64,000 nt of DNA from contig JAHDVH010000001.1 in assembly GCA_023382385.1 (NCBI GenBank), positions 739,611-803,610 on the forward strand, in the 5' to 3' direction. Shown in pieces: positions 30,052 to 39,280 of the stretch. A program made the position numbers and the translations under genes. Origin of the DNA: a bacterium. GTDB taxonomy: Bacteria; Electryoneota; RPQS01. Each line of letters opens with the position of its first letter. Position 1 is the first letter of the stretch. A model generated the notes under the pieces. That model saw only the letters and a program-made list of their open reading frames with translations. It was not told the DNA's origin and did no database searches.

Positions 30052-32862
30052 ATGACCGGAAAAATCGACAAGTCTATACTTGAGTCAATACGGAACGTCT
30101 GCGGAATCTCCGTCTTGACGATTGGAACGCTCGCCTGCATCGGTTGGATCGCCAATATCGATCTTGTGACGCGCATCTCGCACAAGTATATCCCCATGGC
30201 ATTGGACACGTCCGTGGCGTTCATTCTCTGCGGCCTGCTCCTGCTGTCACTCGGTAACGCGCAGAGTTCGCGCCCATCGCGCATCCCTCTCGTCGCGGGC
30301 GTCTCGCTGATATCGATTTACGGCCTCTTAAAGGCTTTGGAGTTCTTTTTAAAGACGGACTTGACTTTTGCGAACGTGCTGTTTCCGGCTAAAGAGTATT
30401 TGGGAACCCACATCATCAATCGCATGTCGCCGCTGACCGGAGCGCTCTTCCTTTTCTCCGGCATCGGAATCATCGCAGCCTCATACCCGAACAAACGGAC
30501 ACTCCAATGGGTGGGCAGAATCGGCGCCTTCGTCGGTGGTTCGGGCCTGCTTTTATTCTATGCCTACCTGCTTGGCGAACCGTTTCTGTATCATTCAACC
30601 GTCATCCCGCTCTCAGCACTGACCGCCTTTGCCTTCTGTCTGCTCGGCATGGGACTCTTGGTGCATGCCGGTTCAGACTCAGTCCTGCGCCCGTTTCTTG
30701 AAGCCACGATAAAGAGTCGGGCGCTCCGTCTCTTCGTCCCGTTGATCATCTTCACCTGCTTCGTTCAGCAGTTGCTCTACCGCTGGTCAAGTGAAACAGA
30801 GCTGAGCCGTGCGCTGGTTTACTTTTTGGTCCCCCTGGCCGCAGCACTCATCGCCGCAATCGCGGGTACGAAGCTCGCGCAGTATCTGTCAGACCGTCTC
30901 ACCGCTTCCTACCGACTGGTCGAGGAAAGCGAAGCCAAGTATCGCTCCGTCGTCGAATACTCACATGACATGTATTGGACGTTGGATCCCGCGGGAAACT
31001 TCGTCTACGCCAACAAGAAATGCTCCGATGTCACAGGATTCGAGCTCGCCGATCTGATAGGTCGCAGTTTCGTTCCCTTGCTCCACGAAGAAGACATCGT
31101 GCGTGTCATTGACATCTTCTCAAGCGCGCTGAACGGTGAACCTCAGGAATACGAAGTCAATATTCCTCGCGCGGATGGTTCTGAACTTTTCCTTGAGGTA
31201 ACCTCCGTTCCAAACTACAATCTGGGAAAAGTCATCGGTGTCGCAAGCTTCGGGAAAGACATCACGGCACGCAAACTCGCGGAGCAGGAATCGCGCAAAC
31301 GTGAGGAACTCCTGCGCGAGTCACAGTTCGTGGCACGACTGGGCAGCTACGACTTGGACATTTCGGCTGGGAAGTGGACAAGTTCAAGTGTGCTCGACGA
31401 GATCTTCGGGATCAACGACGCTTTCGACCGCTCACCGGAAAATTGGCTCTCGCTTGTGCATCCCGAGTGGCGCGAAACGATGGCGCATTACCTCTTGGAA
31501 GAGGTCATCGGCAAGGGCCAGCGTTTTAACAAAGAGTATAAGATAGTCAGATTCTCGGACGGGCGGGAATGCTGGGTGCACGGCCTGGGGGATCTGGAGT
31601 TCGACAATCAAGGCAATGCCGTGCGCATGATCGGAACCATTCAGGACATTACCGATCGTAAACTGCTGGAGGCAGAAAGAGAGAAGCTTACCACGCAGTT
31701 ACGGCAGGTGCAGCGATTGGAAACCATCGGCACTCTCGCTGGCGGCGTAGCGCACGACTTCAATAACATTCTGACCCCTATTCTCGTCTACTCCGACTTG
31801 GTCGCGAACGATCTCGGAGACAGTCACCCGCTTCGTCAGGACATAGAACACGTCATCTCGGCGGCCCATCGCGCGAAAGACCTTGTCAAGCAAATCCTCA
31901 CCTTCAGCCGGCAGACCGATCATGTTCGCGTTCCTATGGAGCTTTCACCCATTGTCAAAGAAGCCATGAAGCTTCTGAAAGCTTCGCTCCCGTCGACGAT
32001 TTCCATGGAAGCGCACATTCAGCCTGACCCGGCCAAAGTGCTCGCAGACCCCTCGCAGATTCATCAGGTGCTGATGAACCTCGGCACCAACGCCGCCCAC
32101 GCCATGCAGGAGCAAGGCGGCATCTTGAAAATCGTGCTTGAGACGGTGACGGTCACAGAGGAAACTGCGCGCGAAGTGCCGCGTCTAACGGCCGGTGAAT
32201 TTGTCCGGCTCTCGGTCTCGGATACCGGTTGTGGTATGGATGAGATGACTCGCGAACGCATCTTCGAGCCGTTCTTCACCACAAAAGCGGTTGGCGAGGG
32301 CACAGGACTGGGTCTTTCGGTCGTGCATGGAATCATCGAGAGCCATAGTGGAGCGATCACTGTCTCCAGCGCGGTCGGCAAGGGCTCGAAGTTCGACGTT
32401 TATCTCCCACTGATTCATGCCAACGAGTTTGAACAGGATGACGATGAACAGGACGTGCTGGGCGGTCGGGAACGGATATTAATTGTTGACGATGAAGAAG
32501 ATGTGGCCGTTGCCTTGAAGGATGTGCTGGCAAAGCGTTACGGGTATGCAGCGACAGTGATTACAAAGGGCAGGGAAGCTCTCGATTACTTGCGAGCGCA
32601 TCCCGACGAAGTGGATCTCTTGATAGTGGATGAAACCATGCCCGAGATCACGGGAATGCTCCTCGCGCGCGAAGCACAAACGATTTGCCGCGGACTGCCG
32701 ATCATTCTGATGACCGGTTACACTCAGAAGTTTGACGACACGACCTGCCGCCAATTCGGAATAGCGCGGTTGATGTTAAAGCCGCCCGACCCAAAGGAAC
32801 TGGGAAGAACGGTTCGCTCCGTCTTGGATATGCTCCGCGAAGAATCTGCAAGAGCTTCATAG
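30052..32862 (+). CDS. Membrane hybrid histidine kinase (PAS-PAS-HisKA-HATPase-REC)
   Basis: 936 residues from the ATG at 30052; an in-frame TTG 21 nt upstream is less likely. About eight membrane helices fill residues 15-285 as an uncharacterised sensor region. Two PAS domains follow (about 295-410 and 430-545), then HisKA with GGVAHDFNNILTPI, HATPase with NLGTNAAHAMQEQGG, DTGCGMD and GTGLGLSVV, and a C-terminal receiver (about 810-930) with phosphoacceptor Asp in LLIVDETMPEITG. Likely an inner-membrane sensor with internal phosphorelay. No partner response regulator is adjacent, and its signal is unknown. Confidence 0.9.
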   Translation: MTGKIDKSILESIRNVCGISVLTIGTLACIGWIANIDLVTRISHKYIPMALDTSVAFILCGLLLLSLGNAQSSRPSRIPLVAGVSLISIYGLLKALEFFLKTDLTFANVLFPAKEYLGTHIINRMSPLTGALFLFSGIGIIAASYPNKRTLQWVGRIGAFVGGSGLLLFYAYLLGEPFLYHSTVIPLSALTAFAFCLLGMGLLVHAGSDSVLRPFLEATIKSRALRLFVPLIIFTCFVQQLLYRWSSETELSRALVYFLVPLAAALIAAIAGTKLAQYLSDRLTASYRLVEESEAKYRSVVEYSHDMYWTLDPAGNFVYANKKCSDVTGFELADLIGRSFVPLLHEEDIVRVIDIFSSALNGEPQEYEVNIPRADGSELFLEVTSVPNYNLGKVIGVASFGKDITARKLAEQESRKREELLRESQFVARLGSYDLDISAGKWTSSSVLDEIFGINDAFDRSPENWLSLVHPEWRETMAHYLLEEVIGKGQRFNKEYKIVRFSDGRECWVHGLGDLEFDNQGNAVRMIGTIQDITDRKLLEAEREKLTTQLRQVQRLETIGTLAGGVAHDFNNILTPILVYSDLVANDLGDSHPLRQDIEHVISAAHRAKDLVKQILTFSRQTDHVRVPMELSPIVKEAMKLLKASLPSTISMEAHIQPDPAKVLADPSQIHQVLMNLGTNAAHAMQEQGGILKIVLETVTVTEETAREVPRLTAGEFVRLSVSDTGCGMDEMTRERIFEPFFTTKAVGEGTGLGLSVVHGIIESHSGAITVSSAVGKGSKFDVYLPLIHANEFEQDDDEQDVLGGRERILIVDDEEDVAVALKDVLAKRYGYAATVITKGREALDYLRAHPDEVDLLIVDETMPEITGMLLAREAQTICRGLPIILMTGYTQKFDDTTCRQFGIARLMLKPPDPKELGRTVRSVLDMLREESARAS

Positions 32863-33040
32863 CCATTCTATCTGAATCGCCGTTGTGGGTGTCCACACTC
32901 GTCCTCGAACGAAGCAATGGATCCGCCACGGCTCGCTTCGCCTACACTTCGTCGTCATCCTGAAGCCGTTGCGGTTGAAGGATCCCCTGTTTACCCACCT
33001 CGACCCTCTAACCCCAATTTGCCCAAATGTTTACAACATT
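32863..33040. other. Intergenic stretch with a REP-like imperfect palindrome
   Basis: No gene seen. Near 32955-32985 the pattern ATCCTGAA...TTGAAGGAT forms an imperfect hairpin like dispersed intergenic palindromes in many bacteria. Only one copy is visible here. Confidence 0.35.
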
Positions 33041-33083
33041 TTTACGAAAAACACTTGACTTTTCGTAAATATTGTATTATATT
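33041..33083 (+). promoter_or_regulatory. Strong promoter overlapped by a perfect 10-bp inverted repeat (operator-like)
   Basis: -35 TTGACT (33055-33060), 17-nt spacer, -10 TATATT (33078-33083). The arms TTTACGAAAA (33041-33050) and TTTTCGTAAA (33060-33069) are a perfect inverted repeat with a 9-nt gap that encloses the -35 box, the layout of a repressor operator. AT-rich sequence lies upstream. No recognisable gene follows. Confidence 0.65.
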
Positions 33084-33272
33084 AGCACCAGCTAACCAAC
33101 CAAAGCACCGAACCGGAGGAACCGGGCAGACTGGCCAACTGTGGCCCGCCCACGCTTCTGTGCTCTGATGACTCAGCAACCACCTCTCGTCTTGAACCAA
33201 CTTAAGTAACTCCGATCGCGGGGCGAACACAAGCCAGCGCAATACAGACGAATCCACTTTCCTTCCTCCACA
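33084..33272. other. Region downstream of the orphan promoter, no gene recognised
   Basis: GGAGGA at 33115-33120 is not followed by a start at proper distance. The best open frame is a 22-codon GTG frame (33141-33209). Local GGCC/GGCC pairings (33123-33148) could fold. Either a small RNA, a decayed gene or nothing. Confidence 0.4.
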
Positions 33273-33304
33273 AAAGAAAACGGCGGCCCGTTGCCGAGCC
33301 GCCG
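33273..33304 (-). terminator. Intrinsic terminator of the LpxH-PBP1A operon
   Basis: On the minus strand CGGCGGC (33304-33298) pairs with GCCGCCG (33287-33281), followed by TTTTCTTTTG. The hairpin could also stop plus-strand RNA from the 33041 promoter, although no T-run is present on that side. Confidence 0.75.
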
Positions 33305-33329
33305 CATAGAGCTTGTCATACCTCTTCCC

Positions 33330-34502
33330 CTACCCCACCGCAATCACCAGCCGCGAGAGATTGAATTTCGAAGCCTTCTCGAAGATAACCGTCGCGCTCT
33401 TGCGGTCGGGAGAAAGTTCAATTCGATAATCGTCATCTTCACGGTAATAACGCGGAAAAACCAGAATTCTCTCCACTTTGTCCAATCCGAGCGACGACGC
33501 ATTGATCACAATTCGCGCGTCCTTTCGCAGATCCAGGGACCCCGTATGACGGACCGCTTCAATGTCACCCGTATTCCACTTCCCCAGTGCGGGTTTGCGA
33601 ATTGCGCCGCTTCGTTCGAGATCGCGGAATGTTCCGATATGATACTTGAGTGAATTCAGTTCCTGCGAAAGACTGTCGTTCGTCGAAGCCATTGCCGTCA
33701 CCTGCTGCATCATCGCGGCGCGTTCTTCTTCCAGCCCGCGAATCTGCTGCTGCAACTCGGCTTTCCTCGCCTCGAGATCGTCCACTTCCTGCTGCTTCTG
33801 ATTGCGTTCCTGAATCAGCGTTCTGCGTTCAGAGTCGATCTTGCGCTTCGTGGCCCGGGCAAGTTCATTGGGAGTAATCTTCGCCTGACCTTGCGTCACA
33901 AATGTTCCGAAAATCCCTTCGCCGTAGTAGTTCCACACTTCGAATCCCGCCAGCAACTCGGGCACAAGTGCTTCCTTTTCGATCATCGCCAACGCGTCTT
34001 CTTCGTTCATCCCGATTTCCTCGGTCAGAAACTTCAGAGCGATCCCGAGATGCGTGTCGCCCTTCTGCACCACCACCGGAGGCCGCAGGCGCGACTTGAC
34101 TTCGGCAAGCTCCTGAGTCAGCTTGGTCATCTCGCGTGACGCGTCAATCACGTCCTGCAGGAGGCCGCGATAGGAAAGGTCTTTCTCCTGCGCCACTCGA
34201 TTGGCCAGCAGTTGTGCCTGTTCTTCCGTCAAACCCATCGTGGACATGCCCGTCGTGTCAATCTCATTTCCCGGGTGCGACTGGTTGTACCGGCTGACCA
34301 AACCGGAAATCTGCTGCTCACGCTCGGAAATCTGCGTATTCAGCTTTTCGACGCGGTTCACCAGTTCCTGAAAAGAGCGCACTTCGGCAGGTTCCATTCG
34401 TGTGACGAAGTGCACGACGAGAATGACCGCAACGAGCACGAGGACACCAATCGTTGCCCAGAGAGTGGCACCGCCGCGCTGATTGATTCTTAGCTTATCC
34501 AT
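33330..34502 (-). CDS. Membrane-anchored coiled-coil protein
   Basis: 390 residues from the ATG at 34502, with GGAG in the ideal place upstream. One membrane helix (about 14-35), long coiled coils (about 40-140 and 215-290), a short globular part between them starting VVVQKGDTHLGIALKFLTEE, and a C-terminal beta-rich domain. Type II membrane topology with the bulk in the periplasm is likely. No known family. It lies 17 nt behind PBP1A, so a role in cell-wall synthesis or shape is possible. Confidence 0.75.
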   Translation of the reverse strand: MDKLRINQRGGATLWATIGVLVLVAVILVVHFVTRMEPAEVRSFQELVNRVEKLNTQISEREQQISGLVSRYNQSHPGNEIDTTGMSTMGLTEEQAQLLANRVAQEKDLSYRGLLQDVIDASREMTKLTQELAEVKSRLRPPVVVQKGDTHLGIALKFLTEEIGMNEEDALAMIEKEALVPELLAGFEVWNYYGEGIFGTFVTQGQAKITPNELARATKRKIDSERRTLIQERNQKQQEVDDLEARKAELQQQIRGLEEERAAMMQQVTAMASTNDSLSQELNSLKYHIGTFRDLERSGAIRKPALGKWNTGDIEAVRHTGSLDLRKDARIVINASSLGLDKVERILVFPRYYREDDDYRIELSPDRKSATVIFEKASKFNLSRLVIAVG

Positions 34503-34534
34503 GAAACTGCTCTCCACCGACAGTTGAGTTGTGC

Positions 34535-36673
34535 CTAATCAAATAGGGAAGGTTTGCGGCCGCGCGGTGTTCGAAAACTGCCGTGCAGACTGCAGGGCGG
34601 AGGCAACTCCGCTTTTCTGGCAAAGTATTCAATACGGACGTCTGTACAGCCCGAACTGGCAAGCTCGCCGGTCTCGGTGCAGATTTCGGCAGTAATGACG
34701 TTTTTCGTCGTCTTGAAATCAGCGTCCGGATAATCCATCACTTTGTAAGCGGCGAGCATGAACTCCGCCCAAATCGGCAGCGCTGCCTTGCCGCCTTCTT
34801 GTCCGCGACCGAGCGACTTCGCGGGATCATCCAGCCCCACCCAGACTCCGGCCAATAAATGCGGAGTGAATCCGATAAACCAGGCATCCGTGTTGTCATT
34901 CGTCGTGCCGGTCTTCCCCGCCGTCGGAACACGGAAATTGTACTTGGAACGCAGCGACGCCGCGGTTCCATAATCGCTCACCGAGCGCATCAGACTTTGC
35001 ACGAGAAAAGCGGTTTCCTCCGACAAGACGACTTTGCGCTCGGTGCGGAACTGATCAATTGTTTGCCCGAACTTGTCATCAAGTCCCGTCACACCTATCG
35101 GCTTGGACCACACACCGAGTGTGTAGAAACACTGATAGGCTGCGACAATGTCGATCGGAATCACACCGGAAGAACCCAGGGCCAGCGCGTCATACGGATC
35201 GAGCTTCGTTGTAATTCCCATTTGATGCGCAAGCTGTGCGACATCCTGCGGAGTCGTGTATTCACGAATCAGCCTCACGCTGACAACGTTCAGCGACTTT
35301 GCAAGTGCCTGTCTAAGGTCAACCATTCCGCCGTAGTCATTGGAGAAGTTGCGCGGAGCCCACAGATCGCCATTGTAGAGTGTAATGACGAGCTCCTCGT
35401 TGGACACCTTGGTCGAGATCGGCAGACCCTTGTCAATCGCGGAAGCGTAAACAAACGGCTTGAAACACGACCCGGGCTGGCGAATGGCCTGCGTGGCTCG
35501 GTTGAACTTGGTCACTTCGAAGTCGTGTCCGCCGATCATGGCCAGAATCTGCCCCGTATTCGGATCAAGCGCGACGAACGCAATCTCCACAGGCATTTCG
35601 GCGGCCGCGATGGAGTCCGCGAGTGCTTTGTCACCGGCGAGTTTCCGGATTGCCCCCGTGGTCGAGTCAGGATACATTTCCTTCAAGCGCAGTTTCAGAC
35701 CAGACACCTGATAGATCGCGTTGACTTTCTCCTGCAGCTCCGGCAGCACTTTTGCGACTGCCGTTTCCGCGCAGTTCTGCAGCCGCGCATCAAGCGTCGT
35801 ATAGACCGTCAGGCCGTCCTGATACGGGTCGAAGCCGTGGCGTCTGCCGAGCTGGTTCAGTTCCTGTCGGACGTTTTCCGTGAAATACGGGGCGATACCG
35901 ATCTGCGTTTGATCCAGCGACGGACGCAGCGGCAGCGGAGTATCCACCAAACTGTCGCGTTCGGCCTTCGTAATGTACCCGACCGCCGCCATCCGGTCAA
36001 AGACCAGATTCCTGCGCACGATGTTGTTCTGCGGGTATTGCAGGGGGTTGTAGCGAGTCGGGGATTTGGGAATCGCCGCCAGCACAGCCGCCTCGTTGAC
36101 ATCAAGTTCCGAAACGTTCTTGGAGAAATATGTGGCCGCCGCAGCTCCGACTCCGTACGCACCTGCACCGAAATACGTTTGCGTCAGATACATTTCGAGG
36201 ATTTCATCCTTCGAATAGTAGCGCTCGATTTCGATGGCCGTCATCAGTTCGCGCAGTTTACGGGTGATTCTCCGTTGCGGACTGAAATAGAGATTCTTGG
36301 CAAGCTGCTGCGTGATTGTGGAAGCACCGCGCGGCGTCAGGTCGAGCGTAACCGCACTTCTGGCCAGTGCCACAAACAGCGAGACGGGCCGCATTCCCCA
36401 ATGCTCGTAGAACTTGTGATCTTCCGTAGCCAAGAAGGCTTGTATCACTGCAGGCGGCATATTCCGGAGCGGAGCGTAGCTGCGACGCTGCGTATAGAGT
36501 TCCTTGAGAAGCACACCATTGCGATCCAGAATCTTTGTGGCCAGAGCAGGATTGATGTTCTCCAGCTGTTCTACCGAGGGCAGTCCCTTTTTCAAGTAAC
36601 TAAAAGTTGACCAAGCCACGATTGCGAGAGCCAAGCAGACTGACAGCACGATGGCCATGACTTTCCAAATCAT
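34535..36673 (-). CDS. mrcA: Penicillin-binding protein 1A, bifunctional transglycosylase/transpeptidase
   Basis: 712 residues from the ATG at 36673 (a GTG at 36718 is the longest alternative). One N-terminal membrane anchor, GT51 transglycosylase with the catalytic Glu in AFLATEDHKFYEHWG and RGASTITQQLAKNL, then the transpeptidase with SxxK Ser in QPGSCFKPFVYAS, SLN in LAKSLNVVSVR and KTGTT. It builds and crosslinks peptidoglycan in the periplasm. The gene follows lpxH after 11 nt. Confidence 0.94.
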   Translation of the reverse strand: MIWKVMAIVLSVCLALAIVAWSTFSYLKKGLPSVEQLENINPALATKILDRNGVLLKELYTQRRSYAPLRNMPPAVIQAFLATEDHKFYEHWGMRPVSLFVALARSAVTLDLTPRGASTITQQLAKNLYFSPQRRITRKLRELMTAIEIERYYSKDEILEMYLTQTYFGAGAYGVGAAAATYFSKNVSELDVNEAAVLAAIPKSPTRYNPLQYPQNNIVRRNLVFDRMAAVGYITKAERDSLVDTPLPLRPSLDQTQIGIAPYFTENVRQELNQLGRRHGFDPYQDGLTVYTTLDARLQNCAETAVAKVLPELQEKVNAIYQVSGLKLRLKEMYPDSTTGAIRKLAGDKALADSIAAAEMPVEIAFVALDPNTGQILAMIGGHDFEVTKFNRATQAIRQPGSCFKPFVYASAIDKGLPISTKVSNEELVITLYNGDLWAPRNFSNDYGGMVDLRQALAKSLNVVSVRLIREYTTPQDVAQLAHQMGITTKLDPYDALALGSSGVIPIDIVAAYQCFYTLGVWSKPIGVTGLDDKFGQTIDQFRTERKVVLSEETAFLVQSLMRSVSDYGTAASLRSKYNFRVPTAGKTGTTNDNTDAWFIGFTPHLLAGVWVGLDDPAKSLGRGQEGGKAALPIWAEFMLAAYKVMDYPDADFKTTKNVITAEICTETGELASSGCTDVRIEYFARKAELPPPCSLHGSFRTPRGRKPSLFD

Positions 36674-36684
36674 GCTGGGCGGAT

Positions 36685-37461
36685 TCAAGCTGAGGCTCCG
36701 TCGGTTGCATCGTCCCACTTCGAGAGCGAGAGACTGTTTCCGTCATGGCGCGCGAACGTAAAGTGATAAATCCAGTCGCCAAGATTGATATACGTGCCGC
36801 CTCGAAATTCGAGCTGTGCCGGCCGATGCGCGTGGCCGAGCACCACGCCCTGAAAGCCCTGCTCAATCACGGATTGGGCAAAACGCAAGTAATCTTCGTC
36901 TTCGGACGGGTTACCTTTCGTGGCGTTTCTGCTCTGCCGCGAAGTACCGCGCGCAAGCCACATGCCGAGATCGGGATGCAGCCAGAGGAAGAGTCTTTGA
37001 GCTAAGGGGTTACGCAAGATTTTCTTCAGGAATCGGTAGCCGTGATCACGACGGAGCAGCCCGTCACCGTGAAATACGAAGATGCGCTGATTGGCAATCT
37101 GCACGATGAGGGCATCGTCACACGTGACCAAGCCAATCTCGCGTTCGAGAAAACCGTGCAGCCGGAAGTCATGATTTCCCGGGAGCAGAAGGACGGGAAT
37201 CCCCGCTTCGGTGGTTTCCTTGAGGGCGCGCAGAATTTCGAAATACTGTTTAGGTATGACGGTTTGCCATTCATACCAGAAGTCGAAGAGATCTCCGTTG
37301 ATGATCAGGGCGCCATGTTCGGCCCGAACACGACTTAGCAGAAGCTTCAAACGGTGAAGCTGCTGTGAAGCGACCGGTTCAGGCTCGGCGCCGAGATGGG
37401 CATCCGAGACAAAGTAAACCGGCGGCTTAAGGTCAACGGTCCGAGCGGGCGGCAGGTGCAT
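36685..37461 (-). CDS. lpxH: UDP-2,3-diacylglucosamine diphosphatase-like metallophosphoesterase (LpxH)
   Basis: 258 residues. Calcineurin-like metal motifs: SDAHLGAEP, INGDLFDFW, LPGNHDFRL, VFHGDGLLRRD and VLGHAHRP. FDFWYEW and the following lid resemble LpxH, which makes lipid X in lipid A synthesis. Ends 11 nt before PBP1A, linking lipid A and peptidoglycan synthesis in one transcript. Confidence 0.82.
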   Translation of the reverse strand: MHLPPARTVDLKPPVYFVSDAHLGAEPEPVASQQLHRLKLLLSRVRAEHGALIINGDLFDFWYEWQTVIPKQYFEILRALKETTEAGIPVLLLPGNHDFRLHGFLEREIGLVTCDDALIVQIANQRIFVFHGDGLLRRDHGYRFLKKILRNPLAQRLFLWLHPDLGMWLARGTSRQSRNATKGNPSEDEDYLRFAQSVIEQGFQGVVLGHAHRPAQLEFRGGTYINLGDWIYHFTFARHDGNSLSLSKWDDATDGASA

Positions 37462-37482
37462 AGGACAGATAATATACGAACT

Positions 37483-37511
37483 CTTATAGGGCTGGGCAAC
37501 TTCTTAGGCAA
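37483..37511 (-). promoter_or_regulatory. Promoter of the lpxH-PBP1A operon
   Basis: On the minus strand -35 TTGCCT (37511-37506), 17-nt spacer, -10 TATAAG (37488-37483). A second overlapping candidate (TTGCCC, 17 nt, TATATT) would leave almost no leader. Confidence 0.5.
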
Positions 37512-37632
37512 GAAAATTGCTTGAAATTACCTGTTTTGACTATGTTTCCGGCAATCAACGCCGAACCATTGGGGACTTGACTTTGGACTGGGCAAGCGGT
37601 TAATTAGTTCGTCATCCAAAGAACGTCCGCGA

Positions 37633-38019
37633 ATGTATATCCCCAGTTTTGCAGTATTTTGGGCAACTTACAAGCGCACGCTGGTCGGGCTTGCCATAGT
37701 CTGTTTGATCGTCCTGATCGGCCTGTTCGCGGACTGGGATGCGGCTCTCATCGCAGCGGTGGCGGCGCTGGTCGGGATAGTGACGCAAGCCTTTGCAGGG
37801 ATACTGGGGCTAATTGCACTCATCCCATGGATCGGGCCTCTCATCGCGAAAGCGCTGGCGATTCCGGTAGTTTGGCTGATTAATGGTGCGGGCTACTTTT
37901 TCTCGGCCTTTCTTGCCGGGCGAGGACACGGGAAGTCTGTGGTCAACTCGCGGATCCTGACGGTAGTCTTGATTGTCGGGGTAATCATCGGATTTATTTT
38001 AGGAAAAATAATAGGTTAA
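37633..38019 (+). CDS. Small hydrophobic membrane protein, unknown
   Basis: 128 residues with about four membrane helices: residues 15-33, 40-70, 75-95 and 108-127. No polar motif or family I recognise. It is monocistronic in look; a weak -35 TTGACT at 37577 lacks a good -10. Function unknown. Confidence 0.6.
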   Translation: MYIPSFAVFWATYKRTLVGLAIVCLIVLIGLFADWDAALIAAVAALVGIVTQAFAGILGLIALIPWIGPLIAKALAIPVVWLINGAGYFFSAFLAGRGHGKSVVNSRILTVVLIVGVIIGFILGKIIG

Positions 38020-38111
38020 AGAGGTATCTGGGATTAACTCAGTGGTCCTCCCTTCGGCCCGCAGCTTGCGGAGCATGAAGTGATTGGACCCTTGGAGTGT
38101 CCCCGGAATAC

Positions 38112-38140
38112 TTGACTCTGGAGCAAGGGATTGCTATAAT
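38112..38140 (+). promoter_or_regulatory. Near-consensus sigma-70 promoter
   Basis: -35 TTGACT (38112-38117), 17-nt spacer, -10 TATAAT (38135-38140). Start expected near 38147, 24 nt before the ATG at 38171. Confidence 0.8.
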
Positions 38141-38170
38141 AAACTGGTTAGAAACTGCCCTAATTCCTTG

Positions 38171-38572
38171 ATGAAACGACTCACTGCAATCCTGGCACTG
38201 CTTGTTCTTCTTGCTCCTGCGGCTCGCGCGGAAGTGGAGCTTTTGTCGATGAGCGTGAATGCGCTGTTTGACCACGCCCGCCTCGAGTGGCAGACCGGTC
38301 AGGAGATCAATTTTCAGAGCTTCGTCATAGAGAGGTCGCCGAACGGGCAGTCTTTCCTGCCCGTTGGGGTGGTGCAAGCCCGGGGTTCGTTCTCTGAGTA
38401 TTCATTTACGGATGAAAGCCCACTGGATGTGGATCGGGAGAGGACTTTCTTCTACCGGATCAAGCTGGTGAACCGCGACGGGACTTTCACGTATAGTGAA
38501 ACATTGGAAGTGTCGCTGAATTTCTCGGCTGTTCAACAGACGTGGGGTTCGATCAAAGCGATGTTCCGGTAA
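38171..38572 (+). CDS. Small secreted protein with a fibronectin-III-like domain
   Basis: 133 residues. Signal peptide MKRLTAILALLVLLAPAARA, then one beta-sandwich resembling the FnIII-type modules of FCB secreted proteins (LEWQTGQEINFQSFVIERS...FFYRIKLVNRDG...YSETLEV). Here the module stands alone, without a longer host protein or a sorting tail. Strong promoter and terminator suggest its own, well-expressed transcript. Confidence 0.75.
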   Translation: MKRLTAILALLVLLAPAARAEVELLSMSVNALFDHARLEWQTGQEINFQSFVIERSPNGQSFLPVGVVQARGSFSEYSFTDESPLDVDRERTFFYRIKLVNRDGTFTYSETLEVSLNFSAVQQTWGSIKAMFR

Positions 38573-38593
38573 GGCCGAATAATTTGAATCAGA

Positions 38594-38623
38594 AGCCCTG
38601 CCTCTTGGAGGCAGGGCTTTTTT
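38594..38623 (+). terminator. Intrinsic terminator
   Basis: AGCCCTGCCTC (38594-38604), TTG loop, GAGGCAGGGCT (38608-38618), T-run to 38623. Lies between convergent genes. Confidence 0.88.
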
Positions 38624-38646
38624 GTGCTCGCTACACGAGAGAAGGT

Positions 38647-39246
38647 CTATTCGTCCGGTAGAACCCAGACCCGCAGGGGCCAGGCAATCAGAAGTGCGAA
38701 GAGAATTCCCACGAGATATCCCGCAGCCACATCCGACGGGTAGTGGTGTCCGAGATACACTCTGCTGTAACCGACTGCCAAGGCGGACGCGAACAGGACA
38801 GGACTAAACTGGGGATAGAAGTAGCTCCAGTAGACAGCCTGACCGGCCATATTGGCTGCATGGCTGGACGGGAAGCTGAACGACGGTTTGTAGGTCGTGA
38901 GAGCGAATTTGTCTGTGTAGATCCAGCGTTCATTGCCGTCGTCATAGTAGTGGGTCTGCGGAATCACATTGCAGGGCCTGATGCGCTGCACAGCGGGCTT
39001 GATGACGCTCGAGGAAATCTGATCGGTCAGGGCGACGACAAGGAAGCAGCAGAGCGCAATGATGCGGCCGCGCCGCGAGGTGCGAATGATGAAGAACAGC
39101 CAGAGCAATCCAAGAGGAATCAACCAGATTTTCTGGTCAGAGAAAATCGGCATGATCGCGTCAAAGAAGGAGCTGGTGAACGTCTTGTTCACCATATCGA
39201 AAACGCCGCGATCCCATTGTTCAAACCACGAGAGTTGGCCCGTCAC
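38647..39246 (-). CDS. PAP2-family membrane phosphatase
   Basis: 199 residues with about five membrane helices. The three PAP2 motifs are present: KPAVQRIRP, FSFPSSHAAN and SRVYLGHHYPSDV. Members dephosphorylate lipid phosphates such as undecaprenyl diphosphate or phosphatidate. It follows the sensor kinase by 34 nt and may be carried on the same transcript. Confidence 0.88.
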   Translation of the reverse strand: MTGQLSWFEQWDRGVFDMVNKTFTSSFFDAIMPIFSDQKIWLIPLGLLWLFFIIRTSRRGRIIALCCFLVVALTDQISSSVIKPAVQRIRPCNVIPQTHYYDDGNERWIYTDKFALTTYKPSFSFPSSHAANMAGQAVYWSYFYPQFSPVLFASALAVGYSRVYLGHHYPSDVAAGYLVGILFALLIAWPLRVWVLPDE

Positions 39247-39280
39247 AGTGACCTCCCATTTTCAACTTCACAGATCATCA

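Noticed and set aside
32917-33168. 83-codon frame across the orphan promoter
   Set aside because: No ribosome-binding site, low-complexity Pro/Arg-rich product, and it would contain the operator and promoter.
34859-36610. 583-codon frame opposite PBP1A
   Set aside because: Mirror of the codon pattern of a well-supported gene; protein is Arg/His-rich without domains.
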